Shown: positions 34,574 to 47,225 of the stretch, in pieces
Layout of the letters: every line of letters starts with the position of its first letter
How positions within the stretch are numbered: position 1 is the first letter of the stretch
DNA from: Tenebrio molitor
Lineage: Eukaryota > Arthropoda > Insecta > Coleoptera > Tenebrionidae
Assembly: GCF_963966145.1 (NCBI RefSeq)
Contig: NC_091054.1
Location: 9,982,001-10,046,000, forward strand
Reading direction: 5' to 3'
DNA length: 64,000 bases
Notes under the pieces: generated by a model
The model's input: the letters and a program-made list of their open reading frames with translations, nothing else
The model's database searches: none
Told to the model about the DNA's origin: nothing
Position numbers and translations under genes: made by a program

Positions 34574-36452
34574 ATGAAATCAAGCGTGTCTCGTTACCGA
34601 TCCAAAGTTAAGCGTTTGCTTAAAAAGTTGCTCAAGACGAAGTGCGAAATAAAAATCGAGGGGTCTTTAGATAAGTTGTTGGCTACACTGGAGCAACAAG
34701 AGGCGAAAGGTTAGTGGTGTGCGAGCGATAGGGAACAATTGATAAAATTCGTGGTTTGTAGAAATCGAATCAGCTTTAATAACGCTGCCGATTTGCGCGA
34801 AATGGTTGAAAAAAGCAGTTGCGAGGTGGAGCAGGAAAAGGGTTACACCTCCGACCGGTGTCGCTTCGTTCACGTTGAATTTGGCCAGTTTATTGGCCAA
34901 AAACGAAGAAAGATTTTGCAGTTTGAACAATAACAATCTCTTTATCAAGCTTGTTAATGTTTTGAAAGCTAGGCAGAGTGGAGTGACTCCACTTGTTAAA
35001 CTAGCGTACGTGAAGTTGTTGTCGTCGTTTCTCGAACACAAGTCGGGGATTGAGTGGATGATCGCTTGTACTTTTTGGGAGAACGTCTTCCAGTTTAGTT
35101 TGACAGATCAGGATGAACGAGTCACGAAAGAGAGTACAATGTTTATGTCAAAACTCCTCGAAACCACAGTCGCCTGCGACGAGAATTTCTGCGACGAGGT
35201 TATCAAACGGATAATGTCGCCGTTGGGCGAGAACACCTACAGATCCATCAAAGCATCGACGGATTTAGGCGATGTGAGTGACGAAGTCGCGTCGAAACAT
35301 CTTAAACCAGCACTAAAACTGATCGGAGATATTTTGCAACACTTTCTGGAGGGTGTGTTGTTCGATCGAGAGGATTATCGGGTGGTTTTCAGCTTTTTGA
35401 AGAATTTCCATGTGGAGCAGAGAATTTCAGATTTTATGATCATAGCACAATCGAAATGTCTTGTCTACGATATCGGGAAGATAATGTTCATCATGCAGTT
35501 CCTGGAACTGTACCTGCAAATTGTCACCAAGAGTGGTGCAGCAGACACTCTCAAAGCCTCAGTCAGCAGAATCAGAAACAACTTTGTTCTAAATCTTTTT
35601 AAAGGGACTGCCGAAGATTTTATCGGGACTTGCAATTTCGGACAATTCTATTGGAAATTGACCGACACGAAAATACCAACGAGTCAGGTCAGGAAAATGA
35701 ACGAGCCCTTTCTTTTCTCATGTCAGTGTTTGCTCCTGATGCTTGTACCGCAGTTTTGTCTTTCCTTGAGATACTTTTCCAAGCCGATATCCGAATTAGA
35801 AGAAGAACTTTCAAATGACGTTTTCCGTGAAGCGTTCTTTCAGAAAATGTTGAAAATGGTGACGCAGGATGTGTTCCGTATTTGTTACACTTGGCGAGAT
35901 CATTTCGCTGATCGTTCGGATCTATTCGATCTTTGCAAATACGTTACCACTCTGGCCAAGGAATCTCGAAAGTACTACTCTCGAGACGAAGCAGTGTTGC
36001 TCTTTCAGATCCAGGTTTACAGCTTGAAAGACATTATGACCACCATCAAGGAATCTCCGCAGAAACTCGAACTGTTTCTAAACGAAACGGATTATTTTTG
36101 TGGAATTTTTGAAGTCGTCACCATTTTGATCAACGAATTCGACATAACGTGGAGGGACAGTTTCGAAACTATTGACGTAATGGCTCTCGCTTTTGACTTT
36201 CTGTCCGTGCCAAATTGGTCCACGCAGGTGGTAGTGCAGGCTTTGGAAGTGATCAATGTTGCAACGGCAAAGTATATGACGCCGAATCTGGCATTGTTGG
36301 TGGATTCGACTGCTGATTCTACGACAGCTCTTTTGGGACCTCTGTTGTACGTCAAGTTGCTCGACGAGACGGTGGAAGTGAAGAAGGCCGCCTTGGAAGT
36401 GATACGTACCATGGCGAAGATGTCCAACAGCAGTAAGTCCATTAGAAGATAG
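34574..36452 (+). CDS. BRAT1-like HEAT/ARM protein, array unit 3
   Basis: Exon 1 is 34574-34709 (MKSSVSRYRSKVKRLLKKLL...). Exon 2 is 34762-36432, ending AACAGCA|GTAAGT; read-through stop at 36452 (608 aa). Same exon lengths as unit 2 (136 and 1671 nt), with scattered substitutions. Differences are mostly conservative and the frame is open throughout, which suggests either recent origin or selection to keep it. I start at the second Met of the open frame (MKSSV) because every other unit begins there. Confidence 0.7.
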
Positions 36453-38335
36453 TAATGAGAGGAATTTAACCGTTTTCTTTTTTTTTTTTCGTTTATTCTC
36501 GCAAAGAAATGAATTAATATAAAAAATCATTAACTTTATTTGATGCGGTTTTTGGACCGTCTGAACATTTTTATTCTATTGTATTGTATGTAATAATCTA
36601 TTTCAAAATCAAAAATCCACCACCTGTTGAATTATGTTGGCAGAAACAAATAAATCCCTAGAATAAGTTTCATTCTTTTGGGTTGGCCCTACCTCCCGCC
36701 ATAATTTGACATTGAACTGTTGAATTTATTTAGGCAACACAAAATAATTATTATGTACAAAAAGGTGGTAGCTACCGTATCATATACCTTTTGAGTGAAA
36801 TAATAAAATGAGAATAAAAAACACGATGAACTATGACCAAAACGACTATCCAACAGTTTTCTTTCATAACCCTACTTTTTTCTGACACTTGCAGACACAC
36901 TAAAAACAAAATTTGGCGACGTTGTCGATTGTATTTTCGAGGTAGAATGCAGTGTTGGTGGATTTTTAATTTTGAAACGATTATACAGGGTCTCCCAGAA
37001 CTGGCGGACCAAAATAACACGGTGAAATCATTATCTTCTGGCAATAATAGGAAAAATATTTTAAAAAATGTATGCTCATTGGATTTTAAAATAAGAACGT
37101 TTTTAATTGACCAATCGCGTATAGATACAGTGTGGAATAAAATGATTTACATCTAGTTACCTTTGGAATTTTTGCACATGTAAATTTTCCTGTACCGCTC
37201 TACTTTTTTTTTTGAAGTGCCGAACTATTAGTTCTGTCAATAAATGTAATCAATCGAATTGACAATTGTCACAATTTACTAAATTGAATTAACAAACGTT
37301 AGTGGCCACTTTCAACACTAGCTGTGACTTGCTTTTGTTAGCTCCTTTTTAATTTCAATCTCTACTTTGCATTCATATCATCCCTTCGCAATAAATCACA
37401 TTTGGAATTTTGGAATATTTTGAGGTTAGGCTTTCTTTTTTTTTTGTAGAGCGCCATTTCGTATTTTTACAAGGGTAATGCAAAGGTAACTAGATGTAAA
37501 TAATTGTATTCCACACTGTATAAAATTACCTTAAAAAATTATATTGGTAACTATCGAAACAAATTTGATTGTTGCAAAGACATTATAATTGAATATTATG
37601 TCATAATAAATTATTTCTGACAAGTCATTAAAAACGCGTAATGTTTACCGCTTCAGAATATTTTGATATGCTTGTCTTATATGGTACTCCTCAGGAGTAC
37701 GCAGTTCGTTTTCCCAATAGGGAACATCCTACTAATTGTGATCGACCACAACCGATTCGTGAAATTAATATTTAATAGAACACTTCGTACATTTGTATAT
37801 TTTTCTGACAAAGATGTTTTACCAACTTTCTTTATTTTTCCTAGTTTGATTCGTCTGTGCTTCAGCAACAGACTGATTACGTAGTATGATCTATTATCGA
37901 CATTTCTGCCATTCTAACAAAATGGTGTCCTAACTAAAAACACCATAGCGGTCTTGGTCCAGTCCAAATAATGACACAAGACAATGGTTCGTTAATGATC
38001 AAGCCAGCTGTGAAAAATGAAAATGATGCAGATTTGCTACTTCAGATATAATAAAGTTTCTACGAATGACGATGTTCTCCGGTCGGTTTGTAGCGCGTAC
38101 TTGAAACCGATGTTCGTCATTTGCGCAAATATGACTCACAACCCATGACAGATTGAAAGACCTCTACTTTTTTATCATAATTTGTGTCATGCTGTTATTT
38201 TATAGTGAGGTTATGTCGTACTTTAACGCTGCGGTATCCGTTTTTCAGAACAAAAGATTTCCATACGTGATGCTACCAGAATATTAAATGAACACCCATT
38301 ATATGTACATTACGTAAGTGCTATCGATAGAGCGC
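36453..38335. other. Spacer between units 3 and 4, with TIR elements
   Basis: After the unit 3 flank this AT-rich region holds an isolated mariner-like end (TATACAGGGTCTCCCAGAAC at about 36983), the MITE at 37128-37518, and no recognised gene. An ORF at 37663-37884 has no family likeness. Confidence 0.4.
37128..37518. mobile_element. MITE with TA target site (391 bp)
   Basis: The left end CAGTGTGGAATAAAATGATT...ACATCTAGTTACCTTTG pairs with the right end, which reads CAAAGGTAACTAGATGT...TATTCCACACTG. TA flanks both ends (37126-37127 and 37519-37520). Noncoding. Confidence 0.75.
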
Positions 38336-38390
38336 GCAGCCCTATCGTAAAATTTGATAACGTTAAGTCTGATATGACGTTGTAGCTAAA
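38336..38390 (+). promoter_or_regulatory. Shared upstream block, unit 4 (divergent)
   Basis: TATCGTAAAATTTGATAACG followed by TTAAGTCTGATATGACG keeps the spacing of the block but is the least conserved copy. An ATCGATA lies just upstream at about 38321. Confidence 0.4.
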
Positions 38391-38439
38391 TGATATAAAA
38401 ACCCTGATACATTTATTTTCATTATTTGAAATCGGCAAG

Positions 38440-40305
38440 ATGGAATCGAGAGTGTCTCATTTTAAATCGAAAATAATTCGTGTGCTCGGAAATTTACTCG
38501 CCGGAAAGTGCGAAGTTCGAATCGACGAATGTTTGAATAAGTTTTTGGAGGTGTTGGAACAACAAGAATCAAAAGGTTAGTGTTTCAACGATCGACTTGG
38601 ATCGATTGTAATTTTGTGATTTGTAGAAATCGAATCGGCTTTTGTAGCACTAGAGATTTGCGCACAATGGCTGGAAAAAGCCGTCAGGATGTGGAGTGCA
38701 ACAGAGCTGACACCTGCGACCGGTGTTATTTCCTTCACGATGAATTTGGCTAGTTTATTATCGAAGAACGAGGGAAAATTCCTCCGTTTGCACAGTAACA
38801 ATTTTTTCATCGAACTGCTTGTTCTTTTGAAAGCGGGACAAATCGGAGGAGTGGCGTCGTCTGTTAAATTGGCGTACGTTAAGATGTTGTCGTCGTTTTT
38901 GGAACACAAATCGGGGATCCACTGGATCGTAGTTTGCAGTTTTTGGGAGAACATCTTCCAGTTTAGTCTGACTACTCAAGATGGGGATGTCACGAAAGAG
39001 AGTACGCTGTTTATGTCGAAACTTCTCGAAAAAACAATCGATTACGACGAGCATTTCTGTGATGATGTCGTCAAACGAATAATGCTACCTTTGGATGCGA
39101 ATTTCTACAGATCCATCAAAGCGTCGACAGATTTAGAAGATGCGGACGATGAAGTCGCCACGCAACGTCTCATGCCTACTCTAAAACTGATCGGAGATAT
39201 TTTGCATTACTTCCTGGACGGTATCTTGTTTGATAAAAAGGATTATCGAGTGGCCTTCATCTTCTTGAACAATTTCCACCTGGAAGAGAGAATTTCCGAC
39301 TTGATGGTCATAGCGCAATCGAAATGTCTCGTTTTCGATGTTACGAGAATCGTCTTCATGATGCAGTTTTTGGGATTGTACTTCCAAGTCGTCACGAAAA
39401 ATGTGTACGCGACCAGTTTCAACGCTTCTCTCTCCAAAATCAGGAAAAATTTTATTGCAACCCTCTCAGTAGAAAACTTTGACCACTTTGATAGGTCTTC
39501 TAAATTCGGTCATTTTTATTGGAAGTTGATACACACGAAAATACCGAACTTTCACAGAGAGATGAACGAGTCATTGCTTTATTCGACTCAATGTCTGGTG
39601 TTCATGCTGCTGCCGCAGTTTTCTGTTACTCTGAAGTATTCCAAGTCGCTAGGTCAAATAAGAAAAGAACTATCGCACGACGTTTTTCGCGAAGATTTCA
39701 TTCATAAACTGATGACAATTATCATGCGAGATGCGGTCCGCATTTTGTTCAATCTTCGAGAGTACCTCCTTGCTCATCCAAATCTATTCCAAATTGCCAA
39801 ACGTGTCGCCCCTTTCGCCAAGGAGTCCCGAAGGTACTACACGACGGAACAAGCCGTGATAGTCTTCCAAATCCAGCTCTACTGCTTGAAAGATCTCACG
39901 AGTGCCGTTAGGGAATCACCGGAGAAGATGGAAATTTTCCTAAACGAGATGGATTATGTTCAGCAAGTTCTCGAGAACGTCACTGTTCTGATCAGCGAAT
40001 TCGATATATCGTGGAAAGACAGTTTTGAAAGTATTGATGTGATGGCTTTCGCTGTGGATTTTCTGTCGGTGCCGGACTGGTCACCGCAGATTGTTGTTCA
40101 AACTTTGAAACTGATCAATGTTGCAACGGCACAATGTATGACTCCGAATTTGGCATTGTTGGTTGACTCGACTGCTGATTCGGCGACGACATTTTTGGGA
40201 CCTCTTTTGTATGCCAAGTTACTCGATGATGGAGTAGAAGTGAAGGAGGCCGCCTTGGAAGTGATACGTACCATGGGGAGGATGTCCAAAAGTAGTAAGT
40301 GTTAG
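38440..40305 (+). CDS. BRAT1-like HEAT/ARM protein, array unit 4
   Basis: Exon 1 is 38440-38575 (MESRVSHFKSKIIRVLGNLL...QQESKG). Exon 2 is 38627-40294, ending AAAAGTA|GTAAGT; read-through stop at 40305 (604 aa). Same helix order as the other units (VISFTMNLASLLSKNEGKF, SSVKLAYVKMLSSFLEHKSGI, VQTLKLINVATAQCMTPNL). It differs from its neighbours across the whole middle (about residues 230-400), so it is an older branch. It keeps the same phase and donor. Confidence 0.7.
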
Positions 40306-40821
40306 ATTTTAATAACGAATGATTCTAAAACAATTATCATTGTCGACGCTGCTGTCGTATAATATAATAATAATGGCAAGAATAATTAGTTGCGTAAAAT
40401 ATCGGCGATATATGTATCACCCTGTATATAAATAAATTTTCTCCACGACCGTTAGTGAATGTAATAATTTCGAAATCATTTTTAGTAATAAAAAGTAAAA
40501 ATTCTCACTCTCGAGATATATGTAATATTTATTCTGAAACCCTTGCTTCTTATGTGTTTTGCATTTCTTATGTACATATTTTCATTCTATAACAAGTGGC
40601 TGAATGAATATTCTATAATTATGCTCAACGAAATACATAGACTGCCATGGATTTCAAAAGTGTCAGTGTCAGATGTCAATGCGGCGTCCTAATTGTTTTG
40701 TGACGAGTTTTAATTGAAATAAACAAAAATTAGTGAAAATTAGATTTAATTGTTTTTGATTTATACTTTCTGGTCGTGGAGAATTATTACATGGCCGTGG
40801 AGAAAATACAGTCTGTTACTC

Positions 40822-40911
40822 GGTTAGAATGAAAATTCGATCTACGAGTGGAAGATTCCTCAGACTCGCGTACGGAGTTTTCCATTCGTAGATCAAATTT
40901 TCATTCTAACC
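40822..40911. repeat. Hairpin (inverted repeat, 90 bp)
   Basis: GGTTAGAATGAAAATTCGAT at the left pairs with ATCAAATTTTCATTCTAACC at the right around a short loop. Probably a small foldback element. Confidence 0.6.
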
Positions 40912-40932
40912 TTGTTGCAGAATATACCATAC

Positions 40933-41003
40933 CCGGTAAACAACACACTCGAGCGTATCTCTATATCGATAACGTTAATCTGACAATGGCATTTTAAAAA
41001 AGC
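40933..41003 (+). promoter_or_regulatory. Shared upstream block, unit 5 (pseudogene)
   Basis: GGTAAACAACACACTCGAGC, then CTATATCGATAACGTTAATC and TGACAATGGC. The TATATCGATAACGTT part is a clear DRE-like version. It precedes the broken first exon at 41036 by about 30 bp. Confidence 0.5.
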
Positions 41004-41060
41004 ATTAAATGCTGTAATTTTTCATACATTGTGAAATGGAATCCAAGGTGACTCTTTATA

Positions 41061-41614
41061 GTTTGTCCAGCGAGAGAATGGTTGACATAAAAATCACTAA
41101 ATTCTACCCAAAGTCGGACCAACCAACAGATATAGTAATAAAACCGCCCCCTAGTGCCCGCGTATTTTAAATAGCAGCTTCCAATTGGCTTATTCAAAAC
41201 GTGCGCAGATTTATGAAAGCCCTGATGTACATCCACAAAAATTACTTGACGGCATTTTATTAGTTTTAACCTCGCTTCGGCAGTTTGCCCACGTGTTCAT
41301 ATTTGGAGAAGATGTGCACGTCAATGAATGCAACATTTTTCTCAATCTATCTATATCACATTCTTGTAACAATGACAAATGGCAAAGAACCTGCTTCATT
41401 GTGAAACAGGCTTCGTCGTATATCGTTTTCCGCAACTAGGCCCTTTTTTTTATCACTATATCTGTTCGTCGGCCGGACTTTAGAGAAAGTAGTACCTAGC
41501 GCACGTAAAATTTTAAATACAGTAGATAAAATAGGTACAATTGTAAAAATATATTAATTTTATTCTGACAGTTCCCCTACAATTTAAAATCTCCCAATCT
41601 CTCGCTGGACGAAG
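41061..41614. mobile_element. TIR element in exon 1 of unit 5 (TATA target site)
   Basis: The ends are GTTTGTCCAGCGAGAGA and, inverted, CTTCGTCCAGCGAGAGA. TATA duplicates on both sides (41057-41060 and 41615-41618). 554 bp, no transposase. Its insertion is clean because the flanking exon sequence joins up when it is removed. Confidence 0.7.
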
Positions 41615-41833
41615 TATACCAAGCGAACATCAATCGTTTACTCGAAAATTTTCTCGAAAAGTTCAACATCCTGCTCGAGGAATATTTTGATGAGTTATTG
41701 GTGCGCCTGTGGCAACAAGAGGCGAAAAGTCAGTCTTGTGTGTGATGCCACAGGGATCAGTTGTAATTTTGGTGGTTTGTAGAAAATTTAATCGGCTTTG
41801 ATATCGTTGCCGATTTGCGCGAAATGGTTGGTA

Positions 41834-42165
41834 GAGCTTGTGCCAACTGTCATGATCGATGACCTTGACAAAAGCTGCGCGAAGGCGGAGCCCAATTTTG
41901 ATAAGTGAAACGTAAAAACATCGGTCGTTTAGTTCAAATTTTCAGGGTGGCGGCAAATTTGCATTTTACACTGTTCAAGGATTTGGATTAGAATGTCTGA
42001 CATTATCTAAGGACTTGTCGGCTTCTCGTCAAATAAGTATCAGCATAAATTAGCTCACAAATCTGTAAAGCGTAATGGTACCGACGTTTTTAGTTCGAAT
42101 AGTACAGACGCTTCGGTACGCATTTTGGTTTCTGCGTCATCGATCATGAGAGTTGGCACGAGCTC
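41834..42165. mobile_element. MITE in exon 2 of unit 5 (TA target site)
   Basis: The left end GAGCTTGTGCCAACTGTCAT and the inverted right end (ATGAGAGTTGGCACGAGCTC) match with few changes and continue through ATCGATGAC. TA flanks both sides. 332 bp, noncoding. Confidence 0.75.
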
Positions 42166-43051
42166 TAAAAGCGGTTGCGGCGTGGAGTACAGCGAGGGTG
42201 ACACCTGCGACCAGTGTTGCTTCGTTCACAATCGAACCAATCGGGAATTGAGTGGATGATCGTTTGTAGTTTTTGGGAGAACGTCTTCCAGTTTAGTTTG
42301 GCAACTGAAGATGAGGTTGTAGCGAAAGAGAGTGCATTGTTTATATCAAAACTTCTTGAAAAGACGACGAAGATTTCTGTGATAACGTCGAACGGATAAT
42401 GTCACCTCTTGGTGAGAATATCTCCAGATATATCAAAACATCGGCAAATACCTAGCGTCGCTACATCTCAAACCCACTCTAAAACTGGTTCAAGATATTT
42501 TGCAATATTTTCTGGAGGATATCCTGCTTGACCAGAAGAATGATCGAGTGGATCCACCTGGAGGAGAGAATTTCGGATTTGATGATCATAGCACAGTCGA
42601 AATGTCTGGCGTTCGATCTCGGGAAGGTGCAGTTCCTCGAATTGTACCTTCAAGTTGTCTCCAAGACGGTGGTTGCGGCCACTTTGACCACTTCGGTCTG
42701 CAGGATCAGGGACAACTTCTTGATACACCTGTCGAAAGGCAGCGGGCGAGATTTTATCAGGTCTTGTCATTTCGGATACATATCTATTGGAAATTGATGG
42801 GACACGAAGATACCGACGATTTGGATCACTAAAGTTAACGAACCTTTTCTATTCTCCAATCACTGTTTGCTCATGATGCTCCTGCCACAGTTTTGTATTC
42901 CTTTGAACGAAGTATTTTTCTAAGCCGATATCCGAATTGGAGGAAGACATTTCGCGTGACGTTCTACACGAAGTTTTCCTTCAGAAACTGTTCAAAATGT
43001 CGACCTAGGATTCCGTCCGTTTTCGTTCTTTCTTTTTTTTATCGGATACAT

Positions 43052-43225
43052 TTTCCAATTTTACGAAAACTTTTTGCTTTGACAATTCTACGAGTTGAAT
43101 TTGGGCATTTTAATTTTCGTTAGGCTCGAGAGCTTTAGCTCGAGGGTTTAACCTTTGAATAAAAATGCCCAAATATCAACGAGTAAAATTGTCTAAAGCA
43201 AAAATGTTTACGTGAAAATTGGGAA
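43052..43225. repeat. Palindromic element with CTCGAG...CTTTAG...CTCGAG core
   Basis: The arms from TTCCAATTTTACGAAAAC and TTTGCTTTGACAATTCTACG fold onto the inverted sequence up to 43225. The centre is CTCGAGAGCTTTAGCTCGAG (43125-43144). A second, otherwise different palindrome at 47226 has nearly the same core. Confidence 0.6.
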
Positions 43226-44274
43226 ATTTATCAGATCAAATCAAATTTATCAGGTCGTGTTGTTTTTGGCAAGATTAATTCCAGAATACAAACTTTAACG
43301 TTAGGTAATTATTTATTTATAATACAGTTATTAAAAACACAATTATCAAAAACAATTTGAGAATCTGACTTTTGACAGATGACCGAGTAGTAGGATGTTT
43401 TTATCGCGATAAACATTTTTGATTGGATGAAAACAAGCGCTCTGATTGGCTAAACACGCACGTTTGATGTACGTGGTAATTGATCTGATAAAACTTTGTT
43501 TTTATTATTTGAGTTTGCTGACCAGATAAATAAGATGGCGACAAAAGTTGATAGTACTTAAATTTTATATAAAAAATGAGGATAAAACGCAATAACCATC
43601 TCTAATTAGCTTAATACAATAGAATTAGGTATTTATCGAATTAAAAGCCTATTTTTATTTTTACAACTCTACGGACCTGTTTATAGGAGCGAAATTAAGT
43701 TCATCGTAATCAAATGCGAGATTAATTGAACACGTGATCAGATTGAACCAATCCAAGTTTCAGATTCATGGGTTAATCGCGCATTAAAATTTAATTCGAA
43801 TTAAAGATTTAATTCTCTTTCTATAAACTGGCCCTAAATGTATTAATGCGGACCTGTGATTTGAAAAACCCTATAAGAAAAACTGAACAGGTGTTAAATC
43901 CGGAGGACGAGCTGGTTATTAAGTTGGACTACAATATTTTACCTCTTAATTACGAGAAAACATTGTATAATTGCTATGTTCACCATACTATGCAAATATG
44001 TGATAAAATCTAGATAACACTTTATAGGTTTTTTGTAATATAGAGTGAAAGGAAAATAACACTTGATAATGGTAAAAGTGTTTTTTATCCTGTCCGAAAT
44101 AATGTTTTTGTTTAACAACTAAACATACCTGAAAATTCCGTAATTTTTGAAAGACAAAGGGAAATTGCGAATGCTCAAAGCTCCACAGAATGCTTGACAA
44201 AGCTGCGGAACTTCAATTTAGTATTCGCCAGTTACAGAAATAGTTGTTTAGCGATTTAGGTGGAAATCACTTAA
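43226..44274. other. Spacer before unit 6, no gene seen
   Basis: AT-rich. A pair of inverted GATCTGATAAA/TTTATCAGATC words near 43235 and 43490 may mark another degraded TIR element. No ORF is supported. Confidence 0.35.
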
Positions 44275-44345
44275 GTAAACAACATCATTACATCGTAATC
44301 TTCGTGTAGGTGACGTTAGTCTCGAAATGGCGCTCTCGAAAACAA
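44275..44345 (+). promoter_or_regulatory. Shared upstream block, unit 6
   Basis: GTAAACAACATCATTACATC, CGTAATCTTCGTG, GACGTTAGTCTCGAAATGGC, then AACAACTACACCGAAAC. Same order as in unit 7. Confidence 0.5.
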
Positions 44346-44378
44346 CTACACCGAAACTTTGACGCCTTTTTCCTTAAA

Positions 44379-46253
44379 ATGGAATCGACCGTGTCACGTT
44401 ACCTAACGAAAATTAATCAATTGCTCGAAAAGTTACTCGAAACTGAGTGCGAAATTCGAATAGCGGATTATTTAGATAAGTTGTTGGCGCTTTTGTGGCA
44501 ACAAGAGGCGAAAGGTTAGTGTTGTGTGATCGACAGGGATCAATTATAATTTTAGTGATTTGTAGAAATCGAATCGTCTTTAATAACGTTGCCGATTTGC
44601 GCGGAATGGTTGGGGAAAGCTGTTGCGACGTGGAGTGCAGCAGGGGTGACACCTCCGACTGATGTTACTTCGTTCACACTAAATTTGACCGGTTTACTGT
44701 CTAGAAGCGAAAAAAGATTTTGCTGTTTGAACAGTAACAATTTTTTTATCAAGCTCGTTAATACTTTGAAGGTTAGACGGAATGGAGTGGCCCCATCTGT
44801 TAAATTGGCATACGTCAAGTTGTTGTCGTCGTTTCTCAAACACAAGTCGGGTATTGAGTGGATCATCGCTTGTAGCTTTTGGGAGAACGTCTTTCAGTTT
44901 AGTTTGACAGAACAGGATGAACGACTCACGAAAGGGAGTACAATGTTTATGTCAAAACTTCTCGAAACCACAATCGACTGTGACGAGGGTTTCTGCGATG
45001 AGGTTGTCAAAAGGATAATGTCACCGTTGGTTGAGAACACCTATAGATCCATCAAAGCGTCAACAGATTTAGGCGATGCAAGTGACGAAGTAGCATCGCG
45101 ACATCTCAAACCCACCCTAAAACTGATCGGAGACATTTTGCAATACTTTTTGAATGGGACACTGTTTGGTAAAAAAGATTACCGAGTTGTTCTCATCTTC
45201 TTGAAGAATTTTCATCAAGAAGGAAGAATTTCTAATTTCATTAACATAGTACAATGGGAATGTCTCGTTTTTGACTTTGGCAAAATAATGTTCATAATGC
45301 AGTTTCTCGAAATGCACCTCCAGGTTGTGACCAATAGTATGAGCGCGGCCACTCTCAACGCTTCGGTTTGCAGAATCAAAAACAGTTTCAATTCGAAGCT
45401 TTCAAAAGGAAGTTGGACAGATTTCGTCGAGTTTTGTTATTTCGGACAGTTCTACTGGAAATTAATAGAATCGAAAATACCTGTGGTACAGATCAGGAAG
45501 AGGAACAAGTTCCTGTCGTTCTCCACCCAGTTTATAATTTTGTTGTTAATGCCACAGTTTTGTTTTGCGGTGAGGTATTGCATGTCGATATCTGATTTCG
45601 AAGAAGAACTTTTGCGAGACGAGTTTCGTGATGTTTTCATACTGAAAGTGATCCGAATGTTGAATCACGATTCAATTCGTATTAGCTACATTTGGCGAGA
45701 TTATTTTATTGCTCGTTCGGATGTGTTTGAAATTGCGAAGTACGCGGCAACTGTCATTAAGAACTCTCGAAGGTATTATTCGAGGGAAGAAGCCGTGGTT
45801 GTGTTTCAAGCTCAGATATACAATTTGAAAGATATCATAGGAGCCATTAAAGATTCTCCAGAGATTCTTGAATTTTTTTTAAACAAAATGGATTATTTTG
45901 ATTTGGTTTTTGAAACGGTCACCCTTCTTATCAGCGAATTCGACATAACCTGGAGAGACGGTTTTGAAGCGATAGACGTCATGGCGGTTGCTTTTGATTT
46001 TTTGACGATGCCGCACTGGTCTACCCAGGTTGTTGTCCAAGCTTTGAAACTGATCAATGTTGCAACGGCAAAGTATATGACGCCGAATTTGGCATTGTTG
46101 GTTGACTTGACTGCTGATTCGACGACGACATTTTTGGGACCTCTGTTGTACTCCAAGTTCCTCGACGAGGTGGTGGAAGTGAAGAAGGCAGCCTTGGAAG
46201 TGACATGTACCATGGCAAAGATGTCCAACAGCAGTAAGTCCGTTAGCAGATAG
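44379..46253 (+). CDS. BRAT1-like HEAT/ARM protein, array unit 6
   Basis: Exon 1 is 44379-44514 (MESTVSRYLTKINQLLEKLL...WQQEAKG). Exon 2 is 44566-46233, ending AACAGCA|GTAAGT; read-through stop at 46253 (607 aa). Closest to unit 7 in the upstream block and first exon. Distinct variable middle (QWECLVFDFGKIMFIMQFLE, KLSKGSWTDFVEFCYFG). The C-terminal helices (VQALKLINVATAKYMTPNL, VEVKKAALEVTCTMAKMSN) are conserved. Confidence 0.7.
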
Positions 46254-47225
46254 TATAGTGCAATTTTGAAACTTCTTTTCTCATTTTTGTTTTTCGTTTA
46301 GTCTTTAAGTGAGTACTTGTCGGTAAAGCGTTTTTAACTTTGTTGAAGGCTTTACTCAATGTTTGAGGACATTTGCACGCACACAACTGAGAACCTGATA
46401 ATTTCAACTTTTCCTCCTGCTTTCTTCAACTTTTTTCTGAATCTTCTTTTACGAGCCGTTTCAAATATTCTTTTCTTGTTCGATAAAACAGCATTACTCT
46501 CCAATGAAACTCTTTCTCCTGCTCTTTCTACTCTCTTTCTTTGAGCGTCATGTTATAGAAACCCTTGTCCCTTATTACTTGATGTAATCTTGTGTCAGTA
46601 TCGCCGCGAAGCCTTTTTATTTTGTTTTTTGAATCTTTCTTTCCTCTTTGCATCCATTTTTGTCTATATGTACAAAAAATATGCATAAACCATTTATTAG
46701 GCAGATTTCGTTTATAGAAAAATAAAAAATGTAGCAAAAGTTAATGTAAATAACTCAAAACTAATAAAGGAGTAATTTTTATAGCACATGTTTCACATTA
46801 TTATTTATTTTATGACGGACGGGACAGGAAAAATGGTGCTCTAATGTTCGCAAATGGCACCATATTTTTTTTTAAATAGTTCCTCTTCATATATCGGTCC
46901 TTCTACTTTAATACATAAAAGTAACAATAACCGATTCAAGAACATTACGGTTTATTTTCAAATATTTTGAGTTTTGCATGACGGACGGGATACGAAAAAC
47001 ATACTTTTTGTAAACTTGTGTAAATAAATATGCATACATACCTTTGTAACAAAGACACACTGAACAATTACGCCTTAATTGTATGACACAAAAACATTTT
47101 TGGCACATGTCAAAATATCCGAAAACAGTAGCTACACAGCTACTAGATTTTGATGCGAATTAGAAGCTTTTTGCAAACGCTCTCATTACGAAAGTGTTTT
47201 TTCATTTAAATCAAAAATAGCTATT

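Larger units (their letters stand above)
41036..43025 (+). pseudogene. BRAT1-like array unit 5, broken by two TIR insertions
   Basis: The copy starts ATGGAATCCAAGGTGACTC (41036) like the other first exons, then is interrupted after about 25 nt by the element 41061-41614. Exon 1 resumes and ends with WQQEAK-like sequence near 41729. Exon 2 begins after TTGTAG at 41782 with an immediate stop, is split by the MITE 41834-42165, resumes with the WSTARVTPAT-like part, lacks the next roughly 170 nt, and continues (IEWMIVCSFWENVFQFSLAT...) with frameshifts and small deletions to about 43025. The C-terminal third is lost. Clearly dead. Confidence 0.8.
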
